From positions 1-64,000 of the forward strand of contig NW_001914871.1 in assembly GCF_000208925.1 (NCBI RefSeq): a stretch of DNA of 64,000 nt, written 5' to 3'. The notes beneath the pieces were generated by a model. That model saw nothing but the letters and a program-made list of their open reading frames with translations. It did not search any database and was not told where the DNA came from. Both the position numbers and the translations under genes were made by a program. The stretch comes from Entamoeba histolytica HM-1:IMSS (taxonomy: Eukaryota > Evosea > Mastigamoebida > Endamoebidae). Shown one piece after another: positions 20,889 through 30,869 of this stretch (position 1 is the first letter of the stretch; each line of letters begins with the position of its first letter).

Positions 20889-21875
20889 ATGACAAATAAC
20901 GTTTGAATATTTTATTTCTTATCTCAAACGTTAATAACATCTAGATAACAATTAAAACAGAATTACCAAATGAGCTTCAACAATTTCTAAATGATGTCCA
21001 TCAACTTAGAGTTCAATTATTCCACATCCATACAGATATTAATGTACTGAATGAAAAGTTAATGCTTATTCAACTTGACGATACTGAAGAAGGTTCTGAT
21101 CAAAGCAGTATCAAACAACTCATCAGTAAACTATGTAAAGAGTCAATGAAATTTGAAAAGGAAATTAAAGAAATGAAAAAGATAAATGACCTTTCAATGA
21201 ACAGTTCATCAAATGAAACAATCAACCGAATTAAAAAAAATCATCTAAATTCATTAACTATCCAATTTGTTTCTTTGATGAGACAATACCAAACCATTCA
21301 ATTAGATATAAAGTCATCACTTAAAATGAAAGTCATTAGAAAAATGAAAATTTGTTTGTTTTTCTCATTGTTTTAAGCACATTACTCAGTCATAGATAAT
21401 CCATCTCTCAATGATAATGTGATTGAAGAGAGTATTGAAAAGAAAAATACTGACAACACCCTTGTCCAACAGCTCCAACAGAAAGAAGATCAAATTGCAC
21501 TTAACTTTTTGGAAGAACGACATAGAGAGTTGTTGTCAATTAATGATGCTATTGAAGAAATTAATGGGATGTTTGTCAGTCTGGCTGTATTAATCGAAAC
21601 ACAAGGAGAGTTAATTAATTCAATAGAAGAGAATTGTAACTCAACAAAAGAATATACCAAACAAATAAATGAAGAGTTACAAAGAACGTATCATCTTAAA
21701 AAAAAATTAATAATAGTTTGTTATTTTTTAAAAAAGATTATTTAAAATAAATACTTAAGAAAACCATTAGAAAATAATTATTTTCACAATTTTCATTATG
21801 ATTATTCTTGTTTTGATTCTTTGTATTATTGGAATTATAGTAGGAGTCTATCTAATGAAAAAGTCTACCATTTAA
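20889..21875 (+). CDS. Syntaxin (Qa-SNARE), four exons
   Basis: Proposed exons 20889-20900, 20945-21353, 21396-21715 and 21771-21875 give 281 residues, the normal syntaxin length. Evidence: an Habc-like helix (ELPNELQQFLNDVHQLRVQL), the SNARE motif ERHRELLSINDAIEEINGMF with the central layer in VLIETQGELINSIEENC, and a final exon encoding a hydrophobic tail anchor (IIIFTIFIMIILVLILCIIG) with a short lumenal end. Introns 2 (42 nt) and 3 (55 nt) have GTTTGT donors and TAG acceptors in matching phase. Intron 1 (44 nt) is the weak point: its donor is GTTTGA and exon 1 codes only MTNN. Syntaxins drive vesicle fusion at a target membrane; which compartment cannot be told. Confidence 0.82.
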
Positions 21876-21972
21876 CTAGAATTTATTTATCAGATGAATT
21901 ACTTCACTTTTAAAAATTATGAGTATCATAACAAATAAACAACCAAAATCATTTAAAAATATCCAAGTTTCA

Positions 21973-22167
21973 TTAGTTAATTCTTTGTGGGTTGAACTTG
22001 TACTTCTTGTTATCGCCGTTCAACATAACCATTCTCTTACTATAAAGATATCTAAGATAGGCTCTTCCTGATGGGAATTTCTTCTTTCCAGTATCTACTT
22101 TTTCTGGTTTCTTAGTTTGATTTCTGACTTTACCAGCTCTTGTTAAACCTCCGTGAACTTTTCCCAT
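21973..22167 (-). CDS. RPS30: 40S ribosomal protein eS30
   Basis: 64 residues: [20 protein letters not shown] at the N-terminus matches the near-invariant KVHGSLARAGKVRGQTPK of eS30, followed by [12 protein letters not shown] and a basic end with NPQRIN. It is a stand-alone eS30, not the ubiquitin-like fusion (FUBI-S30) known in animals. It sits tail to tail with the syntaxin gene, 97 bp from its stop. A small ribosomal gene without introns. Confidence 0.95.
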   Translation of the reverse strand: MGKVHGGLTRAGKVRNQTKKPEKVDTGKKKFPSGRAYLRYLYSKRMVMLNGDNKKYKFNPQRIN

Positions 22168-22321
22168 TGTTGACTCTTAACGACTTATTTTCAAGTGCTT
22201 ATTTTTTTTCAAATTACCCTAAGGGTTATTTATTATATTTTGTTTTTTCTTTTACTATTACTTATTTTAGTTCATCCTTCAAAGAAACACAAAAACTACA
22301 AGAATAACAAAAAATGCTGAC

Positions 22322-23525
22322 TTAAAGCTGAGTTGAAAGGGTAGTTTCTTGAATCACTTTAATTGCTTTGTCATTAAGAGAGTCAATAGCCTTACTTAAT
22401 TCTTCAATAAGAGTAATACCATTAGAAAGTATTTTCTATAAATATAAGTATTATTTAATGAAATAAAAAAACAAAACAAACATTTGATGTAATATCATCA
22501 TAAAGTATAAGAATACCATTATTCTGATCAATGATACCATTAATCTTTTCTTCAAGAATCATAATACTAATAACTTTTTCTACAGCATGAACTTCCATTC
22601 CAACTAATTTAGAAACATGAGATAATTCAATTGAAGAATATGGTTCAAGTACACGAGCAATATTTTCTTGAACTAATGCATCATAAAGAATAGTAAGGTT
22701 TTCTTTAACAAATTCATCTCCAAATAATTGATTATTAAATTTCTTTGATATTTCATCATACATTTCAATACTACGAGCATTAAATGCTTTAGACACTTCT
22801 TTAATAGAAACAATTTCAATATCATCAGAATATCCAATAGCATTTTTACTTGAAAGAACAGAGTCAATTTCATTAATTTTTTTTTGCATTAATTTCATTA
22901 AAATAAGGTATTTAAGTGCTGAAATTGTTTGTGTTTTTAATGATAATGAATGATAATTTTCAAATGCTTCATAGAAATAACTTGCTGCAGTAATATAGTC
23001 ATGTTCTTCTCCATTAATAAATCCACTACAAATATCTAATTCTCCTTGAAGTGTTGGATTAATATAAATTGAATTAGCATCAACACGAGCACCTGTCATA
23101 GCACCACGTGCCTTAGTTAAATTTTTCACTTTTCTATGAACTTTAGCTTCTAATAATTGTAATTCAACAGCAAGAACTTTATCATCTGTTCTTTTTGCAT
23201 TTTTTAATAATTCAGTAATTAATGGTAATGCTTTACTGCATTGTCCATTTTCATAATAATATTGAGCAAGTCGTTGTTCTAACTTTTGTCTTAAATAAGT
23301 TCTATTTGAAACTTTAGCCCATTCAATTGTTTGTTCACAAACAGAAATAAGTAAATGAGATGAGTTTGGTATTCCAGAAAGTGTATCAAGAATTTCAAAT
23401 AAAGTTTTAACTATTTTTGCTTTACTCATTGTTTTGTCACCACAAATTTTTTGAACATAGTTATTTAATCCATTAATATCATTAGTACTGGAATAGTGTT
23501 TAATAGATGCAACTATTTCACTCAT
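22322..23525 (-). CDS. RPN6: 26S proteasome lid subunit Rpn6/PSMD11, two exons
   Basis: Exon 1 23525-22482 and exon 2 22435-22322, with a 46-nt GTTTGT...TAG intron in phase 0, give 385 residues (human PSMD11 is 422). TPR-like helical repeats fill the N-terminal two thirds; YYENGQCSKALPLITELLKNAKRTDDK, SYFYEAFENYHSLSLK and LKYLILMKLM match Rpn6 closely. The C-terminal PCI domain has LYDALVQENIARVLEPYSSIELSHVSKLVGM, MILEEKINGIIDQNNGILI, and exon 2 supplies the closing helix (IEELSKAIDSLNDKAIK). It clamps lid and base of the proteasome. Without the second exon the last helix would be missing. Confidence 0.92.
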
Positions 23526-23760
23526 ATTATTATTGAAGTTTTTTTATTTTTTTTAAGTTTTTAACTTTTTTAATTTTTTTTTTATTTATGTTATTCATAA
23601 CAATAATATATTTCTTATAAATAACACAATTAAACTTCAGGAAGTTCAAAGTTCAAACTGGATTAAAGTACAAAATCAGAAATGAAAATTATAAAATTAG
23701 TGTATTTTTTTTTTTTATAAAATAAATAAGAGTATTAAACAATTATTAAATAATTACAGA

Positions 23761-24264
23761 TTACATTATTTCATATTTAGATGACTTAACACGTACAAAT
23801 GCTGATTTTTGAGAAGGACCTTTTGGGGGTTTCGTTTCGTTCTTTTCACTTTTGTCATCTGGAGTTCTATTAACTTTATTTTCTCTTAATTTTTTTCTAT
23901 ACTCTGGATGTAAATGAGAAAAGAACCTATTCTTTAATGAATTTGGTGTTCTTCCTTGAAATGATTTGCTCATTTCTGTCCATTTATTTCCTAATATTTT
24001 TTGTAAATCCATTAGCATTTGGTCTTCTTCTTTTGACCATGGTTTTTTAGCAATGCCATCACTAAGACAATTATAATATCTTTCTCTACATTGTTTCCTT
24101 GTTTTATTAGGTATACAATCAGCAACAGATTTCCAATTTTCTTTTCCATATTTCTTAATAGCATTTAATAATTTTTCATCATCATTTGATGTCCATGGTA
24201 TAACTGATTTCTTACGTCTTTCTTGAAGACAACTATCTGATGATGAAATATCATCCATAGTCAT
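23761..24264 (-). CDS. Two-repeat Myb DNA-binding protein
   Basis: 167 residues with two SANT/Myb repeats: PWTSNDDEKLLNAIKKYGKENW ... RKQCRERYYNCL (about 23-70) and PWSKEEDQMLMDLQKILGNKWTEMSKSF ... NSLKNRFF (about 74-122), each with the spaced tryptophans (the third Trp of a repeat replaced by an aromatic or hydrophobic residue, as is common). The C-terminal 45 residues are lysine-rich. This is the R2R3-like layout of Entamoeba's Myb family, some members of which control stage-specific or stress genes. The DNA target cannot be deduced. The preceding 970 bp upstream spacer is unusually long for this window. Confidence 0.9.
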   Translation of the reverse strand: MTMDDISSSDSCLQERRKKSVIPWTSNDDEKLLNAIKKYGKENWKSVADCIPNKTRKQCRERYYNCLSDGIAKKPWSKEEDQMLMDLQKILGNKWTEMSKSFQGRTPNSLKNRFFSHLHPEYRKKLRENKVNRTPDDKSEKNETKPPKGPSQKSAFVRVKSSKYEIM

Positions 24265-25232
24265 ACTTAATTTCTTTTTTTTTAAGTTCTTTCCATCTTT
24301 GACTTATATTATCCCGACAATTTACCAAAACACTGTTTTATGCCCTATATGAAGTTAAGTGGTCTTGATAACCTTTCAAAAGAACATTATGTCTTTTTTC
24401 TTTTTATCTTTTTCCCGATTTATTTCATACTTCTTCTTGTGTTATCCTTTTCATTTTTTCTTTCAACTTCATCATCTTTTTTTCATGTCCACGCAATTGA
24501 ACATTTTCTTAAACTCTTCTTGATTAGAGTAATTTTGTCCAATCAATTTCTTAGTATTTTTAAGTTCTGCACACTATTTTTGTGTTTTTTGATTGCGCAA
24601 TCAGAAAAATTTTTCTTTTCTATGTTTTATTTCGTGTTTTTAATAACATAATAAAAACAAAAATAATTTTTATGAAAAATGGTTTTGTTTTGAATAATTC
24701 CAACTTATTAATCTTCTTTATTAATCTTCTTTTTTATTTACTCATTTTCTTTAATTTATATTGTTTTCAAAGAGATAATCATTATTTTCTTTTTATTGTT
24801 AAACAAGAATAAAATCTCACTATATTATATTATGTTTTTCTCTTGTTTATAGAATCTATTTGTCTTATTATGTTTTGATAGAATAAAACATTTCTTAATC
24901 AATTCTGGTTGTGTAATTAGTCAATTTCTTATTAATCTCTGAAAAGATTCTGTTTCTTGGTGTTTCAGATTGATTCGTGATAACCTGTAAAAAAAGACTG
25001 ACAAAGACTCTTATATTTGAGTTAATTCAAAATAATATCAATAAATGTTTTATACTCAAAAATTTCAAGACTATTTACAAACAACTCCACACAATAGTCT
25101 GACAAAAGTATAAAACAAGTTGTTATTCTGTTATAAAAGAATGTTTAGTAATTATTTTATGAAAACAAAAATATGAAAATAGAAATTATACATTCTATTA
25201 TTTGTAAATGAATCTTCTTTCTATTTATAAAC
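24265..25232. other. Long spacer upstream of the Myb gene, with a CG-containing palindrome
   Basis: About 970 bp. Frames here are Phe/Leu/Ile-rich noise. The one striking site is a perfect 14-bp palindrome TGATTGCGCAATCA at 24590-24603, about 330 bp upstream of the Myb ATG; CpG-containing palindromes are rare in this composition and it may be a protein-binding site. Confidence 0.5.
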
Positions 25233-26660
25233 TTACTCTTCATTTATTTCTATTTCAGACTCATCTTCTTCAATATCAAATTCAATTTCTTCATCTGATT
25301 TATCATTATCTTCTTCCTTTTTTTGTTCTTCTTTTATTTCTTGAGTCTTTGACTCAGTAGGAATATCTAATTGTTTCATCATTTCATCAAAATCTAACCC
25401 TTTAAACTTTTCTTTATTTTCTGACTCTGACGTTTCATCTTCTTCATCTTCTTCTGTTGTTGACTCTTTACCTATGAAATCAATTAAATTCATTTCAACT
25501 GGTTGTTCTTTATTCTTTTCAGTAAATACTTCCTCATCAACATCTTCTTCTGTAATTGAAAACTCTAATGAAATGTCTGATGTTTCTTGTTCTTGACTTT
25601 CTGTATTTTCTTTCTGTATTTCTTGTTCTTCTTCTTTTTCAATTTGAGTTTTTGATTTGTTCTTATCCTCTTCAATACTATTTGATATTTCTTTTTGTGT
25701 TTCTGTTTTTTGTTGTTGGTTATCATCACTTTTAATTTCTTTAGTGTTTGTAGCTTGTGCATGAAGTATTTCTTCTATTTCCTCTTTAATGGTTGATTCT
25801 TCTGGTGATGAGTATTTGTCTTGTTCTTCAGACTTATTCGGTGATACACCCTGAATTTGTTTATCTTTTATTTCTGTATTAATTTGAGATTTAGCTTCTT
25901 GTTTATCTTCTTCTACCACTTTCAATTTCTCAATATCCTCATTTTCTCCAATAATTTCAGATGCTAAGTCAATTGCCTTCTTTAAAACATCATTAACCAC
26001 TTCATTTTTTACCACTTCAGTTGTTGCTTCATTTTCATCTGATGGTTTTGTAACTTCTATATTTTCTGAGTGTTGTTGAAGCTCTTTCCATTTTCTCATT
26101 TCTTCTTCTCTTTGTTGTTTTCTTTGAAGCACAATCTCTTTAATCTTCTTTTCATCCTTATCAGTTTCCTCTTCTGTTTGTTTCTTCTTTTCTTCGTCTT
26201 CAATCAGGGTTAGTACATCAGTCATTTCGTCACTTTCTGGATCAATTAATAATTTTGTACTATATCCTTCTATCTTTTCTTCATTGACATTAACTGGTGG
26301 TATTTCTTCATTTTGTTTTTGTTGTGATGTACTTTCTGCCTTTGTTGTTGGGTCATTTGAAAGATATTTTTCATTAGATTGAATACACAATACTCTAATA
26401 GTTTCAATTGTTGATAGCCATAAATCTCTGTCTAGTTTATTTTTGCACTCAATCTCTCGTAATCCACATGATGTTAACAATATAATTTTCTTCTCATCAC
26501 TTCGACTTATTCCAATTTTATGTATTTCATTTCCTGATAACTCTTCTATCTTTCCACTTCTATCCCAAATTCTGACTTTGTTATTGACAATTCTCCAATA
26601 TTCTCTTCTTCCTTTCTCAATGACAACTCCTCCATGATAATCATATCTTGTGATCTTCAT
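25233..26660 (-). CDS. PH-like domain protein with long acidic low-complexity tail
   Basis: 475 residues. Residues about 1-95 look like a PH domain: GGVVIEKGRREYWRIVNNKVRIWD, a central strand series IGISRSDEKKIILLTSCG and the closing helix DRDLWLSTIETIRVL with the invariant-type Trp. The remaining 380 residues are dominated by E, K, D, Q, S and T with no recognisable domain, ending in acidic clusters (EEIEFDIEEDESEIEINEE). It probably binds phosphoinositides or another protein at a membrane, the tail acting as a flexible acidic scaffold. It is divergently paired with the PPPDE gene, with only 17 bp between the two ATGs. Confidence 0.75.
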   Translation of the reverse strand: MKITRYDYHGGVVIEKGRREYWRIVNNKVRIWDRSGKIEELSGNEIHKIGISRSDEKKIILLTSCGLREIECKNKLDRDLWLSTIETIRVLCIQSNEKYLSNDPTTKAESTSQQKQNEEIPPVNVNEEKIEGYSTKLLIDPESDEMTDVLTLIEDEEKKKQTEEETDKDEKKIKEIVLQRKQQREEEMRKWKELQQHSENIEVTKPSDENEATTEVVKNEVVNDVLKKAIDLASEIIGENEDIEKLKVVEEDKQEAKSQINTEIKDKQIQGVSPNKSEEQDKYSSPEESTIKEEIEEILHAQATNTKEIKSDDNQQQKTETQKEISNSIEEDKNKSKTQIEKEEEQEIQKENTESQEQETSDISLEFSITEEDVDEEVFTEKNKEQPVEMNLIDFIGKESTTEEDEEDETSESENKEKFKGLDFDEMMKQLDIPTESKTQEIKEEQKKEEDNDKSDEEIEFDIEEDESEIEINEE

Positions 26661-26677
26661 CTTGATTTTCTAGTTCA

Positions 26678-27259
26678 ATGAAACAAGTTCCAAAGGGTGA
26701 AGAAGTTATTCTCCATGTCTATGACTTAATGGACAACACATACCTCTACCCTGTGGGTATGGGAGCTTATCACAGTGGTGTTTGTATCTTTGGTCGAGAA
26801 TATTCATTTAGTGATGGTGGAATATTTGATACCCGTCCTAAAGACGTAGAGGCACCATTCAGAACATCAATCAATATGGGAATGTTTAGAGGAAGTTATA
26901 AAGACTTTCAGTATGTAGTTGATTCACTTCGTTCAGAATTTGCACCTGGAACATATAATTTGTATAATAAGAATTGTAATTGTTTTTCAAATGCACTTTG
27001 TTTGAAATTAGTACAACAACCTATTCCAACATGGGTCAATAGAATGGCTTGGTATGGAAGTCAATTTGAGAAGTTCTTTGGAGCAGGTCCTCAAACTCAA
27101 CAAACTAGTCCAATTCAACAAACACCAACTAACCATTCTACCTCTCAAATTCAATCTTCTGGACATAAACTATCAGAAACGCCTTCATCACTTCCTAGTG
27201 ACCCTAAAGAACGAAGACAAATGATTATAGAACAATACAAGAAAACAGTAACAAAATAA
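26678..27259 (+). CDS. PPPDE (DeSI-type) peptidase
   Basis: 193 residues. The PPPDE catalytic domain covers about 8-130: VILHVYDLMDN, the active-site His32 in YHSGVCIFGREYSF, GGIF ... P, and the nucleophile Cys100 in YNLYNKNCNCFSNALC, matching the NCNxFSN motif of DeSI-2/PPPDE1. The C-terminal 60 residues are Gln/Ser/Pro-rich and basic. Relatives remove SUMO or ubiquitin from proteins. Both catalytic residues are present, so it should be active. Head to head with the PH-like gene 17 bp away; its stop is 11 bp from the stop of the converging membrane-protein gene, so the transcripts likely overlap. Confidence 0.88.
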   Translation: MKQVPKGEEVILHVYDLMDNTYLYPVGMGAYHSGVCIFGREYSFSDGGIFDTRPKDVEAPFRTSINMGMFRGSYKDFQYVVDSLRSEFAPGTYNLYNKNCNCFSNALCLKLVQQPIPTWVNRMAWYGSQFEKFFGAGPQTQQTSPIQQTPTNHSTSQIQSSGHKLSETPSSLPSDPKERRQMIIEQYKKTVTK

Positions 27260-27270
27260 GATCAATTGAA

Positions 27271-27846
27271 TTATTTTTTACATGAAGAGGCTAAATAATT
27301 AGGAATAATAAATGCAAGAAGATAAAATGACACTAAAAACAACAAATAATATCTTTTAAAGAATGAACGTTCATCATCTATATTTTTTGTTGCAACTAAT
27401 AAAGTAATTGATGTATTTGTATATGCAGATAAAGTAATTGTTGTTGCTTGATTAGTTAATACAATATCAATCCAAGTATGATTCCAGCCTTGAAAAGAAG
27501 AGAAAAAAATATTATTATAAGGTAAGATAGAAAAAATAAAGGGATATTCAAGATACTTTGAGTCAAATGAAGGACCATCACTTTCAAATAAAAAGGAAGT
27601 AGAGTTAATAGCGAATAAATAATATTTTGAAGAAGTATTTTCATTTGTAATGTTCATTCGATTTTCATTTGAAACAGCAATAATATCCATAGGTTCAAAA
27701 CGATGAATTGTATTTCCTGTTTCTTTTTGAACTTTCATTCCACTAATTGTCCATTTTCCATCAATTAATAATAAAGGAATACTTGCTGAAACACAAGAAA
27801 ATAGAAAGATAAGAAGAGTAATCATAAACAACAAGTAACAAATCAT
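27271..27846 (-). CDS. Type I membrane protein of unknown function
   Basis: 191 residues with a strong N-terminal signal peptide (MICYLLFMITLLIFLFSCVSA), a lumenal domain of about 130 residues carrying several N-glycosylation sequons (NIT, NTS, NST, NHT, NTS) and a C-terminal membrane helix (YYLLFLVSFYLLAFIIPNYL) followed by a short tail ending CKK. The KK near the C-terminus could act as an ER-retrieval signal, although the KKxx spacing is not exact. The lumenal part is beta-strand-like. I recognise no family; an ER or surface protein is the safest description. Confidence 0.75.
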   Translation of the reverse strand: MICYLLFMITLLIFLFSCVSASIPLLLIDGKWTISGMKVQKETGNTIHRFEPMDIIAVSNENRMNITNENTSSKYYLFAINSTSFLFESDGPSFDSKYLEYPFIFSILPYNNIFFSSFQGWNHTWIDIVLTNQATTITLSAYTNTSITLLVATKNIDDERSFFKRYYLLFLVSFYLLAFIIPNYLASSCKK

Positions 27847-27918
27847 TTTCTAAGTTTGTTTTAATACAAAAAATAAAATTTTAAACCACAAAAAAAAGAA
27901 AGATTAAATAATTGAAAG

Positions 27919-29130
27919 ATGCAAATAGAATTTGCAGCTTATGACTGTGAATTACAACACTTAATTTTTGGATCAAATCCAATATTACAAGGGGGTTGTA
28001 CTATGTATGAAACAATGAAAGGAGTTATAGGAGAAGAAGTTTGTTCATTAAGACTAAGAAATGCACAAGGTTTAAAAACAGATTGTATTTTTACTTCTCT
28101 TGACGGTGGATTAATGCTTGGTGCATGTGGACCATTAGAAATAATACCAGATGTATTATCAATATTGAAACAATCAATAACAATGAGATATGGTTGTTAT
28201 AAATCACTTAAACCAATAATAGAATGTGAATGTGAAGACCCTGGCAAAGCAGCTAAAATCAGAGCCGCTTCACTCTTAAACAACCCCACATTTCTTCCTA
28301 TTATTCATTCTATTTCTTCTCATATCTCTTCATGCACACCTATTCTTTCACCAACACATCCTCTCTTTAATCCTAGAATTCCATATCGTTCACCAACAAT
28401 AGCATCATTTACTAATTCAATGAGATATATTAGTAAACGTGTACTTGATAATGCATTACTTGGAGCAGCATTATATGTGAATAAAGAGAATTATATTACC
28501 ATTGCATCAACATTACCAAGTGACATTGATCCAATAGTTCGTCTTGTTTCATTAGCATTGTCTAGTGAAACTATGGCAAGAAAAACTACAGTATCTCAAA
28601 TTTATTTAACGATTTCACAACTTAACGCATTAACTGCATCATCAGTAGTTGTTGGAAAACAAAATTATGATAAAATCAAAACCACATTACATGATTCACC
28701 AATAATTTGTGATGAATGTCAATTAAAAAAAGTGAATATTGTAGTAACAGTGAATAAAGGATTTGTAATGGTAGAATTAGCTTGTTGGGATATTACACCA
28801 GAATACCTTGAACGTTCTGAAACAGAAAATCTTGCAGGAATGGAAGGACTAAGTTCAATCTTTCAAATGGAAGGAAGAAAAACAGATTTAATGAGACTAA
28901 GAATAGACTATGATACATTAATGGTTGAACCAAGTAAGTTATGGGCAAGTAATGTTAATGAACAATTACTAAAATGCATTAATATGGAAAAAATAAATTA
29001 TTTGGAAGGAATAGATAATACAATTGTTGTTCCAGAAAATGAAAATGAATGTTATTATTGTTCACAAAGTCCAAATGAATTAAATGCAATAAAAGTTAGT
29101 TTTAATGAAATTGATAAAAAAACTTATTAA
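27919..29130 (+). CDS. Hypothetical protein, 403 residues
   Basis: Intact frame from ATG with ordinary codon use. The N-terminal ~95 residues alternate strands and helices (FAAYDCELQHLIFGSN, SLRLRNAQGLKTDCIFTSLDG, ILKQSITMRYG) and faintly recall a longin fold, which I offer only as a guess. Two cysteine pairs, CDEC near 268 and CYYC near 384, could bind a metal. No signal peptide or membrane segment. A central stretch with serine and proline (SSHISSCTPILSPTHPLF) breaks the sequence into two halves. Divergent from the membrane-protein gene, 72 bp apart. Confidence 0.7.
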   Translation: MQIEFAAYDCELQHLIFGSNPILQGGCTMYETMKGVIGEEVCSLRLRNAQGLKTDCIFTSLDGGLMLGACGPLEIIPDVLSILKQSITMRYGCYKSLKPIIECECEDPGKAAKIRAASLLNNPTFLPIIHSISSHISSCTPILSPTHPLFNPRIPYRSPTIASFTNSMRYISKRVLDNALLGAALYVNKENYITIASTLPSDIDPIVRLVSLALSSETMARKTTVSQIYLTISQLNALTASSVVVGKQNYDKIKTTLHDSPIICDECQLKKVNIVVTVNKGFVMVELACWDITPEYLERSETENLAGMEGLSSIFQMEGRKTDLMRLRIDYDTLMVEPSKLWASNVNEQLLKCINMEKINYLEGIDNTIVVPENENECYYCSQSPNELNAIKVSFNEIDKKTY

Positions 29131-29964
29131 TTATATTTCTTCTTTTCTTTTTTTTGTCGTTTCATTTATTTCAATATTAAAATCTTATGAATATTAAATT
29201 ATTATCATTAAGAAGATAAATTATTTTTAATCCTTTCTTTTTTTTTCTTTTCTTTTGAATCAGATTTTTTATTGTTGTTATCAAATTTACTTGTATATGA
29301 CGTTGTTTTTATATTATTTATCTTTTTTCTTTTAAATGATTTTCTACGTTTTATTTTTTATTCTTAATACTTCTATAATACAATACATTACTAATGACTT
29401 TGTCATATTCTTAAAACATTATGTTTATTTACTAAGTCTTTTCTACATCATTTCTTCTTTCTATGCTTTCATTTTTTATTTTCATTATTAATTCAGTCGT
29501 TATTCAACGTACTTTCTATTTAATGAACAACAATAACTTTCCCTCATCAGATCGTTTTGTTCTATATTTCCATGAATCTTGATTTTTAATAACCAGTTAA
29601 GCGTTAAGATAAAACTTTTGTTGTGTAAAAGTAACAAAATTTTGTAAAAGTCAAAGAACGGAACTGATACTAATGACCAAAAAAATTCATCATTCAATAA
29701 GAAATGTGAGTTTTTCAAGGAAAAGAGCATCAAAACATAATAAGAATGAAAGATTAAACAAGAGAAAATAAGTTATAATAAAAATCAAATGTGAATATAA
29801 AAGAACAGTAAATAGTTTTTCACAGTAAAATAAATAAAAAAAAAAGAATAAAGAAATAAAAAAAATTATTTAATATAATGAGGAATGACAAATAAAAAAC
29901 TGAATCAAAGTGGGATTGTAAACTTCTTCTTGAAATTAATGAACTATCTTTTAATTAATATCAC
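29131..29964. other. Intergenic region with a lysine-rich open stretch
   Basis: About 830 bp. On the minus strand about 29210-29360 stays open for some 50 codons and encodes a K/N/S-rich basic sequence ending NNLSS before a stop, but it has no ATG and no convincing splice partner. The rest is stop-rich AT sequence. Confidence 0.4.
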
Positions 29965-30372
29965 ATGGAATTTGGACAAACAATCCTCCCAATTCAACCC
30001 CTTCGTTTAGAACAACCTGATATTATCACAGAAGAAGAAAGTAATGATAAAGATGTTGTGTTTAGATCATTTGATTCAAATAAAACTAACAAATTAACAA
30101 AACAGGAGAAGGATGAAATTCTGATTAAAGAAATAACAATGAAAAGAAAAGACAAAAATTCAGAAAAGAAACCAAAGAAAAAACAAAAGACTACAATTAA
30201 AAGTTCATTAGAAAGTTGTGGTGTATTAAAGAATTATAATATGCCATTAACACAAGATAATATTTCTAATATTAATCATATATTTCCAGTTAATAAATAT
30301 ATTCGCATTAGACAATGGATTAATCTTAATAATAAAGATTGTTTATATCCATATCCTTTTCTTTCAATGTAA
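29965..30372 (+). CDS. Small basic hypothetical protein
   Basis: 135 residues from ATG, with a proline/leucine N-terminus (FGQTILPIQPLRLEQPDI), an acidic patch, a strongly basic middle (KRKDKNSEKKPKKKQK, a likely nuclear localisation signal) and an aromatic C-terminus (CLYPYPFLSM). No known domain. Composition and clean frame suggest a real nuclear protein. Flanked by AT-rich spacers on both sides. Confidence 0.6.
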   Translation: MEFGQTILPIQPLRLEQPDIITEEESNDKDVVFRSFDSNKTNKLTKQEKDEILIKEITMKRKDKNSEKKPKKKQKTTIKSSLESCGVLKNYNMPLTQDNISNINHIFPVNKYIRIRQWINLNNKDCLYPYPFLSM

Positions 30373-30869
30373 TAATTATTTAATTTGCATTCTCAACAAT
30401 AAAATTCAATTCAAGAAAGTCAGTTTGTATTGTTTATTATTTTGGTTTTATTTTAATTCATTAATACTTAAAAAAAAAAAAAACAAAAATTAAATTTGGG
30501 GTTTGATAAAAAAAATGTCATTTAATAGACCCATAATTAATATTATTATCTTTATACTTGATGCATGTAGTTTAAAAGAAATAAAATAATGTTATGATTA
30601 AAACTGATGACGAGACTGATATATTATTCTCTTCGTTTTGAAGAGAAATAAATATAATTGATGTCATTGGCTATATGAACAATCTTTTTGACTCAAGACT
30701 CAAAAAGGATATTGTTCTTCCAGAATAGAAAAGGATAAGAAGTATAATTAAATAATAAAATAACTAGAAGATATAGTAAAGGAGAAAGAAACTAGAAGAT
30801 AAATAGAAAGAACTATATAAAAGAAAGAAAAAAAAGGGAAATCTACAAAATCAAACTGAAACCTAACTA
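30373..30869. other. Intergenic region upstream of the RRM gene
   Basis: About 500 bp. A 3' T-rich tract and an A12 run near 30470 follow the preceding gene. An imperfect inverted repeat around 30680-30710 (ATTGTTCTTCC..., GAACAATCTTTTTGACTC...CAAAAAGGATATTGTTC) could form a hairpin. The downstream end carries the RRM promoter. Confidence 0.5.
30810..30823 (+). promoter_or_regulatory. GAAC plus TATA-like core promoter
   Basis: GAACTATATAAAAG joins the Entamoeba GAAC element directly to a TATA-like box, 47 nt upstream of the RRM-protein ATG at 30870. The purine-rich stretch between fits a short leader. Confidence 0.6.

Noticed and set aside
24340..24812. Two overlapping plus-strand frames rich in Phe/Leu/Ile
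   Set aside because: Composition is that of T-rich noise, no signal-peptide plus domain logic, and no family resemblance.
29210..29360. Minus-strand lysine-rich open stretch of about 50 codons
   Set aside because: No ATG, no plausible splice partner and low-complexity composition; listed only as content of the spacer.
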